A stretch of 64,000 bases of DNA, taken from Blautia luti (GTDB lineage Bacteria; Bacillota; Clostridia; Lachnospirales; Lachnospiraceae). The notes under the pieces were generated by a model that was not told where the DNA came from, did no database searches, and saw nothing but the letters and a program-made list of their open reading frames with translations. The stretch lies in contig NZ_JAAITI010000002.1 of assembly GCF_013304735.1 (NCBI RefSeq), positions 177,308-241,307 of the forward strand, in the 5' to 3' direction. Shown here piece after piece: positions 17,877 to 26,521 of this stretch (the first letter of the stretch is position 1; every line of letters starts with the position of its first letter). The position numbers were made by a program, and so were the translations under genes.

Positions 17877-19292
17877 CTAAATTACCTTATGCTCCAACCA
17901 CTTGCGGCTGTGGAATCTCCATGTAAATATGATTCCGCGTACTGTCCAGTCTGCAAACATTCCGATCCATACGCCCATTGGCCCAAAGCCCAGGACGCGG
18001 ATGAGAAATACACAGAGACAAAACCGGCAGGCCCACATGGTACAGCAGGAGGTAATCATGGAAAATTTTACATCTCCGGCTGCACGCAGGCCGTATCCTG
18101 GTACAAAACCCATTGTCCAGACAAGCGGTTTTACGATCGTGATCCATGTAATCATATGAATACACATTGCGGCACTTTCTTTTTCCATACCTCCCAGAAT
18201 GGTAACCGGTCTGGCCAGAATGTAAACGACCAGACAGCTTGCGATAATAACAAATTCCGCAATGACACAGAGTTTTTTTATGTAATAGACCGCCTCATCT
18301 TTCCGTCCGGCTCCAAGGCACTGCCCTACAATCGTCATCAAGCCGACACCGACACCGATAGCTGCAATTCCATTTAAGTTCTCCAGAATATTAGTCATCG
18401 CCTGGGCTGCAATGGCAGTTGTTCCCAGAGTAGATACGGTTGACTGAATCGCAAGTTTTCCAAGCTGGAACATACTGTTTTCTACTCCGGATGGAATGCC
18501 CAGTCCCAGAATTCGCTTGATCATACCCCAATCCGGACGGATCTTCAGATAATCACGGACAACAATGGGCTGCCTGTCTTTCCGCAGCTGATAAAGAACT
18601 ACCACAGCGCAGAAAATACGGGAAACCAGTGTGGAAAGCGCAGCACCTGCAACACCAAGATGAAATACCCAGATCAGAATCGCATTTCCCCCAATATTCA
18701 TGACATTGGAAATCATGGAAATCGTCATGGGCCCCTTCGTATTCTCCTGAGCACGGAATATGGAAGCCGCAGAGTCATATGCTGCTATAAACGGAAACGA
18801 CAGTGCTGTAAAAAAGAAATATGTTTCCGAAGCACGCATGACATCTGCTTCTACCGCTCCGAAAATAAACCGCAGCAGAGGTTTCTGAAAAATAAGACAG
18901 ACTGCCGATACCGCTACCGAAATTGCAGTGATAATAAACAGCACCTGTCTTGCAGACATGTTTGCTTTCTCATAATTTTTCTGACCGATATACTGGGCAC
19001 ATACAATGGCACCTCCTGCTGCCAGCGCCGAAAAGGCCTGGATCAGAAGTATATTGATGGAGTCTACCAGAGACACCGCAGAAAGAGCCGCAGATCCCAC
19101 ATTGCTGACCATCATGGTATCTGCGGTTCCCATTATCGAATTCAGAATCTGTTCCAGCACAACCGGAACCAGAAGATTACGGATCATCCGGTTGGTAAAC
19201 ATATGCTGCTGTTCCATTGTTTCATCCCCCACACTGTCTATAAAGTTATCCTTTATTTGTCTGTATTTTATCAATTCTGCTATCTTTGACAT
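17877..19292 (-). CDS. MATE-family multidrug/metabolite exporter
   Basis: This is a ~470-residue MATE transporter with about twelve hydrophobic segments. Motifs include MGTADTMMVSNVGSAALSAVSLVDS in the first helices, ALAAGGAIVCAQYIGQ, and LGIPSGVENSMFQLGK at the start of the second half. MATE proteins export drugs or metabolites in exchange for Na+ or H+; the substrate is unknown. The start is uncertain. The ATG at 19292 is used, but the ATG at 19217 (MEQQHMFTN, with GGGGGATG ahead) is also plausible, as is a TTG at 19343. The gene is divergent from the pseudouridine synthase at 19445. Confidence 0.88.
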   Translation of the reverse strand: MSKIAELIKYRQIKDNFIDSVGDETMEQQHMFTNRMIRNLLVPVVLEQILNSIMGTADTMMVSNVGSAALSAVSLVDSINILLIQAFSALAAGGAIVCAQYIGQKNYEKANMSARQVLFIITAISVAVSAVCLIFQKPLLRFIFGAVEADVMRASETYFFFTALSFPFIAAYDSAASIFRAQENTKGPMTISMISNVMNIGGNAILIWVFHLGVAGAALSTLVSRIFCAVVVLYQLRKDRQPIVVRDYLKIRPDWGMIKRILGLGIPSGVENSMFQLGKLAIQSTVSTLGTTAIAAQAMTNILENLNGIAAIGVGVGLMTIVGQCLGAGRKDEAVYYIKKLCVIAEFVIIASCLVVYILARPVTILGGMEKESAAMCIHMITWITIVKPLVWTMGFVPGYGLRAAGDVKFSMITSCCTMWACRFCLCVFLIRVLGFGPMGVWIGMFADWTVRGIIFTWRFHSRKWLEHKVI

Positions 19293-19444
19293 TATACCCT
19301 TTTCCGGCACTTTTTCCAATATATTTTCTGTGTTTTTCTGCAAAACTATACAAACTCTGTCTCCGATGCTATACTGTAACAGAAATCAGCAGAAACATAT
19401 TCCCGCATGCTTCTGCTGCCAAAATTCAGAAAAGGATGTTCTAT

Positions 19445-20338
19445 ATGCAGAGAATTATTACGTATACCATTTCTCCGAAGGATTCCGGGATTTCAATTTT
19501 ATCTTTTCTCCGGAACAACGGTTTTTCCAAACATATCCTGACTACCATGAAACGCGCAGATCATGCCATTCTTCTTAACGGACAACCCTCTTTTGCCAAA
19601 ACGGCGCTTAAAGAACAGGACGTTCTTCGCATTCTCGTTCCTGAAGAAGCCGGATCAGAAGAGTCCATCCTTCCTGTAAAAATACCCCTGAATATTCTGT
19701 ATGAAGATGAAGATATTCTGGTTCTCAATAAACCGGCGGACATGCCAGTACATCCTTCTGCCGGAAATTACGAGAACACTCTGGCCAACGGAGTCGCCTG
19801 GTACTACCGACAGCAGGGAGAAACGTTTGTATACCGCTGTATCAACCGGCTGGACCGGGACACAACTGGAGTGCTGGTTCTGGCCAAAAACCCTTTAAGT
19901 GGTGCTCTTCTTTCCACTCAGATGAAACAGCGCAGAATCCGCCGCACGTATCTTGCACTTACAGACGGAATTCCACCAGAAAAAGGGACTGTCCGTGCAC
20001 CAATTGCAAGGGTAAATGACTCCGTAATTACCAGGGAAGTCAATTTTGAACGGAGCGAACCTGCTGTAACGCATTACGAGCGTCTGGCAGTCAGCAATGG
20101 ATACGCTCTTGTTGAGCTCCATCTTGAAACCGGCCGGACACATCAGATCCGTGTTCATATGAACTACATCGGCTGCCCTCTGCCCGGCGATTTTCTCTAT
20201 CATCCGGTATTTGACCGGATTGGCAGACAGGCACTTCATTCTTTTCAACTGGAATTCGAGCATCCCATTACCAAAGAGCCACTACGGTTTCTGGCACCTG
20301 TGCCGGAAGACTTCCGGAAAGCCTTTACCGGAAGCTGA
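19445..20338 (+). CDS. RluA-family pseudouridine synthase
   Basis: The 297-residue protein has an N-terminal S4-like region (SILSFLRNNGFSKHIL) and the RluA catalytic domain. Its motif INRLDRDTTGVLVLAK carries the catalytic Asp (second D), and LETGRTHQIRVHM is the typical C-terminal motif. It isomerises specific uridines in rRNA (RluC/RluD/RluA type); the target base cannot be read from the sequence. The start at 19445 follows AAAGGATG and fits the family N-terminus; a longer open frame upstream is not conserved-looking. A perfect terminator follows. Confidence 0.92.
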   Translation: MQRIITYTISPKDSGISILSFLRNNGFSKHILTTMKRADHAILLNGQPSFAKTALKEQDVLRILVPEEAGSEESILPVKIPLNILYEDEDILVLNKPADMPVHPSAGNYENTLANGVAWYYRQQGETFVYRCINRLDRDTTGVLVLAKNPLSGALLSTQMKQRRIRRTYLALTDGIPPEKGTVRAPIARVNDSVITREVNFERSEPAVTHYERLAVSNGYALVELHLETGRTHQIRVHMNYIGCPLPGDFLYHPVFDRIGRQALHSFQLEFEHPITKEPLRFLAPVPEDFRKAFTGS

Positions 20339-20377
20339 AGATTTATCAAATGAAAATTCCTCTCACAATGCAAAAAC

Positions 20378-20419
20378 AGCTGTCTGTATACAGATTTCCG
20401 CATACAGACAGCTCTTTTC
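20378..20419. terminator. Bidirectional terminator between rluA-type gene and coaX
   Basis: AGCTGTCTGTAT (20378-20389) pairs perfectly with ATACAGACAGCT (20402-20413). CTTTTCTC follows on the plus strand and GTTTTTGC on the minus strand, so it can serve both convergent genes. Confidence 0.85.
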
Positions 20420-20432
20420 TCATTTTTCTTAA

Positions 20433-21197
20433 TTATTTATTCTTTTCATAAATTATAAGCAATCCCTTAAGAAGAAGATCTTCATCCAGGATAATGTCTT
20501 TCTTACAGTGGGAAACAATCTTCTTTGCAAGACCGCCGGTTGCAATGACCGTTGCTTTCTCACCCAGTTCTTCTTCCACACGGTCGATAATTCCGTCAAT
20601 GGCTGCCGCATTGCTGTAAAGCACACCACTCTTCATGCACTCAATCGTATTCCGTCCGATAACATGCTTTGGTGCGTCAATACTGATTCCACTTAACTGG
20701 GAAGCTCTTGCAGTTAACGCATCCAGAGATATTCCAATACCAGGAAGAATCATCCCGCCAATATACTGTTTCTTGCCGTTGACAACTGAAACTGTAGTTG
20801 CCGTACCCATATCAATTACAATAAACGGAACCGAATACTCCTTCAAACCAGCTACCGCATCCGCAACAAGATCCGCTCCCAACTGCCCAGGATTGTCCAT
20901 CATAATATTCAGACCGGTTTTTACACCAGGCCCAAGCACCATGACTTCTTTTTTCAGAATTTTCTCGGCCGCCAGTTTTGCAATATTGGTAATCTGCGGA
21001 ACAACGGATGAGATGATACATCCATCGATATCCGTCTTTTTAATATGATAAATATCCAGTACTGTTTTCAGATCAACGGCGTATTCCAGCTCTGTCTTTG
21101 TCCGCACAGTAGCAAGCCGTTCAATAAAATACGTCTTTTTGTCATCAATGCATCCCACAACAATGTTGGTATTTCCAATATCAATCGCTAAAATCAT
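20433..21197 (-). CDS. coaX: Type III pantothenate kinase CoaX
   Basis: The 254-residue ASKHA-fold kinase has the CoaX motifs: LAIDIGNTNIVVG (phosphate 1), GADLVADAVAGL with the catalytic Asp, FIVIDMGTATTVSVV (phosphate 2) and VIATGGLAKKI. It phosphorylates pantothenate, the first step of coenzyme A synthesis, and type III enzymes are not feedback-inhibited by CoA. It is the last gene of a leftward coaBC-panT-coaX block, which joins vitamin uptake to the first and middle CoA steps. Confidence 0.95.
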   Translation of the reverse strand: MILAIDIGNTNIVVGCIDDKKTYFIERLATVRTKTELEYAVDLKTVLDIYHIKKTDIDGCIISSVVPQITNIAKLAAEKILKKEVMVLGPGVKTGLNIMMDNPGQLGADLVADAVAGLKEYSVPFIVIDMGTATTVSVVNGKKQYIGGMILPGIGISLDALTARASQLSGISIDAPKHVIGRNTIECMKSGVLYSNAAAIDGIIDRVEEELGEKATVIATGGLAKKIVSHCKKDIILDEDLLLKGLLIIYEKNK

Positions 21198-21229
21198 AAT
21201 TTTTTTTTCCCGTCTTTTTTACAAAATAC

Positions 21230-21862
21230 TTATGCTTTTTCCCGGCTGATCTGTGCTGCAGGTATCAGATGTGCCTTGGAAAGTGCTGCTCCCACTGCAC
21301 CTGTAATTACTGTAGAAGAGATCATCTCACATACTGCATTGATTCCTACCATCAGACAGCAGCCGATAATAATGTTATGACCACCCATCAGATTTTTCAC
21401 ATAATCGGTATTTCCGAACAGTCCTACAAGCGCTGCCATAAAAAACAGGGTATTCAAAAATGCGGAAAAGAATCCTGTTACGGCACAGGCTACATAGGTA
21501 TTGCTGATTTTCCGCATTCCCCGGAAAATATATCCAAGGCAGATACCATCCAGAAGACGCGGCACAAAACGCTGAATAAACGCGAATGCCGGATTAATGC
21601 CGAAGAGCACAACTCCCATTGCGCTGGAACCTCCTACGCCAATACACTGCAGAAAACTGGTCAGACCGAAAATCGCACCTGCCACGGCTCCACCTACCGG
21701 TCCGAGAACCACTGCACTGATTGCTACCGGAATCACATTAAAAGAAATGGCCAGTGGCCCGATATTCAGATATCCCAGGGGTGTGTAAGCCATAAGCAGA
21801 AGAATTGCTGCCATCAGGCCAAGTAACGTGAGCTGTGCTGTTGTAAATCTGTTGTTTTTCAT
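21230..21862 (-). CDS. panT: ECF transporter S component, probably pantothenate (PanT)
   Basis: The 210-residue protein has about six hydrophobic segments and matches the substrate-binding S component of energy-coupling-factor vitamin transporters. The TTAQLTLLGLMAAILLLM start and GGAVAGAIFGLTSFL are typical. The substrate is inferred from location: it sits between coaBC and coaX, so pantothenate is the natural choice. S components share ATPases (EcfA, EcfA', EcfT) coded elsewhere. GGAGG lies seven bases before the ATG. A structured 70-base element precedes the gene. Confidence 0.85.
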   Translation of the reverse strand: MKNNRFTTAQLTLLGLMAAILLLMAYTPLGYLNIGPLAISFNVIPVAISAVVLGPVGGAVAGAIFGLTSFLQCIGVGGSSAMGVVLFGINPAFAFIQRFVPRLLDGICLGYIFRGMRKISNTYVACAVTGFFSAFLNTLFFMAALVGLFGNTDYVKNLMGGHNIIIGCCLMVGINAVCEMISSTVITGAVGAALSKAHLIPAAQISREKA

Positions 21863-21880
21863 TTTTTCTCCTCCTTGTTA

Positions 21881-21947
21881 CCGTTCCGTCCGGGAAACTT
21901 CATGGAAACACAGCCTGTTCCATAGTTTCCTTACGGATACAATACGG
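21881..21947 (-). ncRNA. Structured leader element ahead of panT (possible regulatory RNA)
   Basis: Read on the minus strand, the 95-base gap between coaBC and panT can fold into one long interrupted hairpin. CCGT/ACGG form the base (21881-21884 with 21944-21947), TCCGGGAAACT (21889-21899) pairs with AGTTTCC and CGGA (21924-21937), and ATGGAACA-like arms (21902-21910 with 21916-21923) form the tip. This is more structure than chance usually gives. It may be a 5' regulatory element or an mRNA processing site. It does not match a riboswitch that I recognise. Confidence 0.35.
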
Positions 21948-21958
21948 TGATGGACTTA

Positions 21959-23155
21959 TTAATGATTAATAAGTGAATTAATTTTATCCAGGATTTTAAG
22001 AGCTGCATCCTCCTTGCTCATAAGTGGGAGTGATACTTCCTCATCCTGTGTAATCAGGGTCAGAACATTGGTATCTCCCTGGAATCCGGCGCCTTCCACC
22101 TTCAGATTGTTGGCTGCCACCATATCCAGATTTTTCTTCTCAAGTTTGGCCCTGGAATTACCGATCATATTCTGGGTTTCCATGGAAAATCCGCAGAGGA
22201 ACTGACCATCTTTTTTGTGCTGACCCAGATATTTCAGAATATCATCCGTTCTTTCAAGTTCTATGGAAACCCGATCATCTTTTTTCTTAACTTTGTTATC
22301 ACTGACCTGTTTCGGACGGTAATCCGCCACTGCCGCGGCCTTGATGATAATATCCTGCTGATCGCTTCTTGTGGTCACTGCCTCAAACATATCTCTTGCA
22401 GTTGTCACAGGAACTACCTTCACAAAAAGTGGCGGTGCAATCGCAGTAGGTCCGCTTACCAGCGTGACCTCCGCGCCCCTAAGCATCGCCATTTTTGCAA
22501 TGGCATATCCCATTTTTCCGGAAGAATGATTAGTCAGACAGCGAACCGGATCTATCGCCTCCTGCGTTGGCCCGGCAGTGACGAGCACTTTTTTGCCGAA
22601 AAGATCTTTCTCAAAAGCAATTTCTTTCAGGATATATTCCAGAAGAGTCTCCGGTTCCGGCATTTTTCCTGCGCCTGTATCTCCGCAGGCAAGATAACCA
22701 CTGGCCGGAGTAATCACTTCATATCCATAGGAAACAAGTTTCCTGATATTATCCTGTACAATCGGATTTTCATACATGGCAGTATTCATGGCCGGCGCAA
22801 AAATCTTCTGGCACCGGCAGGCCATAACCGTTGTCGTAAGCATATCATCGGCAAGGCCATTGGCAATTTTCCCAATTACATTGGCACTGGCCGGTGCAAT
22901 CATTACCACATCTGCTTTCTTTGCAATGGAAACATGCTCTACCTGGAACTGAAAATTCCGGTCAAAAGTGTCCACCAGACATTTGTTTCCGGTTAACGTC
23001 TCAAACGTAATAGGATTGATAAAATTCGTGGCATTTTCTGTCATCAGTACATGGACATCTGCATGAAGCTTATGTAATGCACTGGCCAGATATGCTATTT
23101 TGTATGCAGCAATGCTTCCTGTCACTCCGAGAAGCACCGTTTTCCCTTTTAGCAT
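21959..23155 (-). CDS. coaBC: Bifunctional phosphopantothenoylcysteine decarboxylase/synthetase CoaBC
   Basis: The 398-residue fusion has the flavin-dependent CoaC domain first (LLGVTGSIAAYKIAYLAS, VMIAPASANVIGKIANGLADD, PAMNTAMYENP) and the CoaB domain from ~residue 185 (KVLVTAGPTQEAIDPVRCL, NHSSGKMGYAIA, AAAVADYRP). It adds cysteine to 4'-phosphopantothenate and decarboxylates the product. Length is normal. It starts with GGAGG seven bases upstream and is followed by panT and coaX on the same strand. Confidence 0.96.
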   Translation of the reverse strand: MLKGKTVLLGVTGSIAAYKIAYLASALHKLHADVHVLMTENATNFINPITFETLTGNKCLVDTFDRNFQFQVEHVSIAKKADVVMIAPASANVIGKIANGLADDMLTTTVMACRCQKIFAPAMNTAMYENPIVQDNIRKLVSYGYEVITPASGYLACGDTGAGKMPEPETLLEYILKEIAFEKDLFGKKVLVTAGPTQEAIDPVRCLTNHSSGKMGYAIAKMAMLRGAEVTLVSGPTAIAPPLFVKVVPVTTARDMFEAVTTRSDQQDIIIKAAAVADYRPKQVSDNKVKKKDDRVSIELERTDDILKYLGQHKKDGQFLCGFSMETQNMIGNSRAKLEKKNLDMVAANNLKVEGAGFQGDTNVLTLITQDEEVSLPLMSKEDAALKILDKINSLINH

Positions 23156-23169
23156 CCTTCTTCCTCCTG

Positions 23170-24048
23170 TCAGTCAGTCATACGAATACTTTCGATTACC
23201 GGCTGCTGATCTTTTGCTATACTGCCATTGCCATCTGTTGGTGTGACATCCTTACATATCTGATCTACAACATCCATTCCGGAAGTCACATGGCCAAATG
23301 CCGCATAATCCCCGTCCAGATATGTGGAATCAGACTGTACAATAAAGAACTGGGAACTTGCGCTGTCCGGAGCAGAACTTCTTGCCATGGAAATCGTTCC
23401 CCTTACATGGGAAATATCATTTTTTACACCATTATTGGAAAATTCACCTTTGATGGTCTCATCCGCTCCACCAGTTCCATCGCCCTTGGGATCACCACCC
23501 TGAATCATAAATCCGTCAATGATCCGATGGAAAGTCAGTCCGTCATAAAAGTTCTCCTGTACCAGTTTTACAAAATTTGTTACTGTAACAGGTGCCGTAT
23601 CCGCATCCAGTTCCACATCAATCTCGCCGTAATCTTTCACTGTGATTGCTGCATGATAAGTTCCGGTAAGCTGCTGGCTGGTATCAATTACTGCAGTACC
23701 TGCTTTTTTTGCGTCCTCGGAACCATCTGAAAATCTCTCTTCTGTGCTGTCTGCTTCACTTTCTGTCAAAGTGGAATCTTCCTCCAAAGTAGAATCCGAA
23801 CTGCTCTCTTCCTCCGCAGTACTTTCTTCCTGGTCTGTAAACCCAGCCTTCTCTGCTTCTTCCTCGGAAACGGCTTTCGCTGCAGTCTCTTCATCTACTG
23901 CAGTCTGGCCCTGTGTTGTCTCCTCCTCCAGAGATTCTTCCTTCTGGTCGGATGTCTTCTCAGAAGTATTCCCGCTGCTTCCGCATCCTGACAGCATGCC
24001 AGCTGTAAGAACGGTCGCAAACAATACAGATAAAACCTTGCGTTTCAT
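23170..24048 (-). CDS. Cyclophilin-type peptidyl-prolyl isomerase, lipoprotein
   Basis: The 292-residue protein has a lipoprotein signal (MKRKVLSVLFATVLTAGMLSGCG, lipobox LSGC with Cys22). A long Glu/Ser/Thr-rich linker (~25-120) follows, then a cyclophilin domain (FHRIIDGFMIQGGDPKGDGTGG and GTISMARSSAPDSASSQFFI, the catalytic Arg-Phe and Gln regions). It probably assists folding of exported proteins at the outer face of the membrane. The linker is unusually acidic for its length. GGAGG precedes the ATG. Nearby coaBC is downstream on the same strand, 14 bases away. Confidence 0.93.
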   Translation of the reverse strand: MKRKVLSVLFATVLTAGMLSGCGSSGNTSEKTSDQKEESLEEETTQGQTAVDEETAAKAVSEEEAEKAGFTDQEESTAEEESSSDSTLEEDSTLTESEADSTEERFSDGSEDAKKAGTAVIDTSQQLTGTYHAAITVKDYGEIDVELDADTAPVTVTNFVKLVQENFYDGLTFHRIIDGFMIQGGDPKGDGTGGADETIKGEFSNNGVKNDISHVRGTISMARSSAPDSASSQFFIVQSDSTYLDGDYAAFGHVTSGMDVVDQICKDVTPTDGNGSIAKDQQPVIESIRMTD

Positions 24049-24185
24049 AATTTATAAATCCTCCTTATCAGATCCTGAAACCGTTGATTTTCACGTTCTC
24101 AGATGAGTTTTTTTACTCTCCCCCTGTAAGCTTTCCTCAGTTTAACATTATCCTTTCACAAAGTCAACTTTACGCAGTCCTTCCC

Positions 24186-24214
24186 TTGTATCTCGAAAGG
24201 TTCTCTGCTAAAAT
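24186..24214 (+). promoter_or_regulatory. Predicted promoter of luxS
   Basis: TTGTAT (24186-24191), 17-base spacer, TAAAAT (24209-24214), about 70 bases before the luxS start. No SAM riboswitch or T-box was recognised in the leader. Confidence 0.5.
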
Positions 24215-24282
24215 AAAAGCTGCGGTACCTGGGCTTAGAATACTGCAAAAGTTATTTCAGAATCAGAAAGTGAGGAATTATC

Positions 24283-24762
24283 ATGGAAAAAATCACAAGT
24301 TTTACCATAGACCACATCAAGCTTCAGCCAGGTGTATATGTTTCACGAAAAGATCCGGTAGGCGATCAGGTAATCACCACCTTTGATATTCGTATGACTT
24401 CCCCAAACGAGGAACCGGTCATGAATACAGCAGAACTTCATGCCATGGAACATCTGGCAGCAACTTTTCTCCGTAACCATAAGGAATTCGGACCGAAGAT
24501 CATTTACTGGGGGCCTATGGGATGCCGTACAGGAAACTATCTTCTTCTTAAGGGCGATTATGAATCCAAGGACATCGTACCTCTTATGATCGAAATGTTT
24601 GAATTCATCCGTGATTTTGAAGGTGAGATTCCAGGAGCGTCTGCAAAAGACTGCGGCAATTATCTTGATATGAATCTCGGCATGGCCAAATACCTTGCAA
24701 AAAAATTCCTGAATGAAGTTCTCTATGACATCAAACCGGATCGTCTTGTATATCCAGAATAA
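24283..24762 (+). CDS. luxS: S-ribosylhomocysteine lyase LuxS
   Basis: The 159-residue protein has the LuxS metal site: HAMEH (two His ligands, near residue 53) and KDCGNYLDMNL with the third ligand Cys, plus the start FTIDHIKLQPGVYVSRKD. It cleaves S-ribosylhomocysteine to homocysteine and DPD, the precursor of autoinducer-2. This closes the activated methyl cycle, which the many methyltransferases of the cobalamin operon will load. Single gene with its own promoter and terminator. Confidence 0.97.
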   Translation: MEKITSFTIDHIKLQPGVYVSRKDPVGDQVITTFDIRMTSPNEEPVMNTAELHAMEHLAATFLRNHKEFGPKIIYWGPMGCRTGNYLLLKGDYESKDIVPLMIEMFEFIRDFEGEIPGASAKDCGNYLDMNLGMAKYLAKKFLNEVLYDIKPDRLVYPE

Positions 24763-24817
24763 ATCCCGGAAGATTTCACGAAAATAAAGCAGACATTCTC
24801 AGTCTGTGAACATAAAT

Positions 24818-24872
24818 AACCCGGTACTCTGCTCTGGTTTCCTTACCAGAACGCAGTTACCGGGTTTTGTTT
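24818..24872. terminator. Bidirectional terminator between luxS and SH3 lipoprotein gene
   Basis: AACCCGGTA (24818-24826) pairs with TACCGGGTT (24858-24866), with inner CTGGT/ACCAG pairing. TTTTGTTTTTTG follows on the plus strand. It can end luxS transcription and, read the other way, the convergent gene at 24887. Confidence 0.8.
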
Positions 24873-24886
24873 TTTGCTTTTTTCTT

Positions 24887-25375
24887 TTACTGTGCTGCTG
24901 CCGTATCTGCAGTTGCCGCTCCTACCGGCGGTGTTGTGCTGACATAATCACCGGATGCATAACAGGTCTGTCCATTATAATCTACACGAATCCATCCATT
25001 ATCACATACACCTGTACATTTCAGCGCTTCTCCGGAAAGTACTCCGGCCACAAATTCCGCATCTGCACTGGCATCTGAACGCAGATTTACGCCTTCAACC
25101 GCATAGTAGGTCGCATCCTGAACCTGCACATTAACGCCACTTGGAGTCTGCTCTGTAGCTGCTGCCTGTGTTGTAGAATCTGCCGCTGCTGTAGAATCTG
25201 CCGCCGCTTCTGCTCCCGGTGTCGGAGTTGCGGTTGCTTCCGGTGCCTCTGTCGGTTCCGGGGTTGGTGTGGCGTCTACAACCGTTACCACTGCATCGGT
25301 ACCTTCTGTAAATCCACATCCCTGTGACATAAAAGCTGCCGCTGCTATCAAAGCCAAAATACATTTTTTCTTCAT
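24887..25375 (-). CDS. Secreted SH3-domain lipoprotein
   Basis: The 162-residue protein has a lipoprotein signal ending in a Cys lipobox (AAAAFMSQGC, Cys20). A Thr/Pro/Glu/Ala-rich linker of about 70 residues follows, then a bacterial SH3 (SH3b) domain, residues ~93-145 (VEGVNLRSDASADAEFVAG, CDNGWIRVDYNGQTCYASGDYV). SH3b domains often bind peptidoglycan peptides. No enzymatic domain is present, so a structural or sensing role at the wall is inferred. GGGAGG precedes the ATG. Confidence 0.85.
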   Translation of the reverse strand: MKKKCILALIAAAAFMSQGCGFTEGTDAVVTVVDATPTPEPTEAPEATATPTPGAEAAADSTAAADSTTQAAATEQTPSGVNVQVQDATYYAVEGVNLRSDASADAEFVAGVLSGEALKCTGVCDNGWIRVDYNGQTCYASGDYVSTTPPVGAATADTAAAQ

Positions 25376-25474
25376 TGTTTATGGTCCTCCCTTATACGCC
25401 GGTACCGGAAAACGGTTTTCCTCCCGGCATTTCGTCCAATAACATTATCTCCAAATATACACGATTTTGGCATA

Positions 25475-26503
25475 TTATGCAAGTCCCGGCATATTCTTCC
25501 CCGCATTCACAGGCTCAAAAAGGACTCTCACCGTTCCCCCGCAGATCATACCTAGATCCCCTTTTCCCTGTCCAAGTTCATAAATCCTGGTTTCCACAGC
25601 CTGCACCTGGGACGCATATTTTCCGGCCTCAAATTCTACTTTTCCACCGCCGATACTTCCAACAGTTCTTCCATCCCGGAATACAAACATCTTGCTTCCG
25701 GTTCCGCGTGGAGAAGATCCTTTTTTTTCAATAATAGTAACCATGGTTCCTGCTGCTCCAAGGCGGATCGCCGCCTCCACTTCTTCATCGCAGTAAGTGC
25801 GGAAATGTCTGTTTTTTTCCTGGACAATTTCTGCCATAATACTTACCGCAATCTCTGCCGGCATCTGTCCTCCAATTGGCAGGCCGATAGGAGCATGAAT
25901 GCTGTTCACCTGATCTTCTGTGAAACCCTCTGCCAGAAGTTTTTCCCGGGTAATCCGCACCTTTGTTTTGCTTCCGATCATTCCAAAATAAGCAAACGGT
26001 CTTTTTAAAATTGCTCTTGCACAGGCAGAATCCCCGAGATGGCCTCTTATCACAACTACATACCAGGCATTTTCGTAAGGAGGAATTTTCTCCGGTAAAG
26101 TTTCAAAATCGCCGGTAATCCTCTCGTCTGCCTGCGGAAAACGTTCTTTCGTTACAAAATCCTCACGGTCGTCCATCACCGTTATATGAAATCCCAGAAG
26201 CTTTCCGATCTCCGCTACCGGAATAGATACATGTCCTCCGCCAAGAATAACCAGTCTTGGATTCTTCTCATAGGTTTCCACGAAAATTTCCTGATTCCCC
26301 ACTTTCACAACGCCGGTCTCCACCGCGTCTGCCACTGTTTTTTTCAGTAATTCTCCGGCTGTTTCTTTCGCCTTTTTTCCATCGGGATAAAAAAAGCAGT
26401 CCTCCTCTACCAGATACTTAAGCCCCGTTTCCTCGCCGTTCAGGAAAATTCCTGTCTTTACACGTCCTCTTTTTTCTACCACATCGTATATTTTCTGGTA
26501 CAT
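25475..26503 (-). CDS. xdhC: XdhC/CoxI-family molybdenum hydroxylase maturation protein
   Basis: The 342-residue protein contains an XdhC Rossmann domain (LVILGGGHVSIPVAEIGKLLGF, VVVIRGHLGDSACARAIL, FAYFGMIGSKTKV, residues ~85-240). After it comes an XdhC_CoxI domain (GAAGTMVTIIEKKGSSPRGTGSKM, VGSIGGGKVEFEA, residues ~250-330). XdhC proteins bind the molybdenum cofactor, arrange its sulfuration and deliver it to xanthine-dehydrogenase-type enzymes. In most XdhC the two domains are in the reverse order. It lies 18 bases after a cysteine desulfurase that could supply sulfur or selenium, and belongs with yqeB, yqeC and mocA found later in the window. Confidence 0.9.
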   Translation of the reverse strand: MYQKIYDVVEKRGRVKTGIFLNGEETGLKYLVEEDCFFYPDGKKAKETAGELLKKTVADAVETGVVKVGNQEIFVETYEKNPRLVILGGGHVSIPVAEIGKLLGFHITVMDDREDFVTKERFPQADERITGDFETLPEKIPPYENAWYVVVIRGHLGDSACARAILKRPFAYFGMIGSKTKVRITREKLLAEGFTEDQVNSIHAPIGLPIGGQMPAEIAVSIMAEIVQEKNRHFRTYCDEEVEAAIRLGAAGTMVTIIEKKGSSPRGTGSKMFVFRDGRTVGSIGGGKVEFEAGKYASQVQAVETRIYELGQGKGDLGMICGGTVRVLFEPVNAGKNMPGLA

Positions 26504-26521
26504 ACATTCTGTCCTTTCTTT

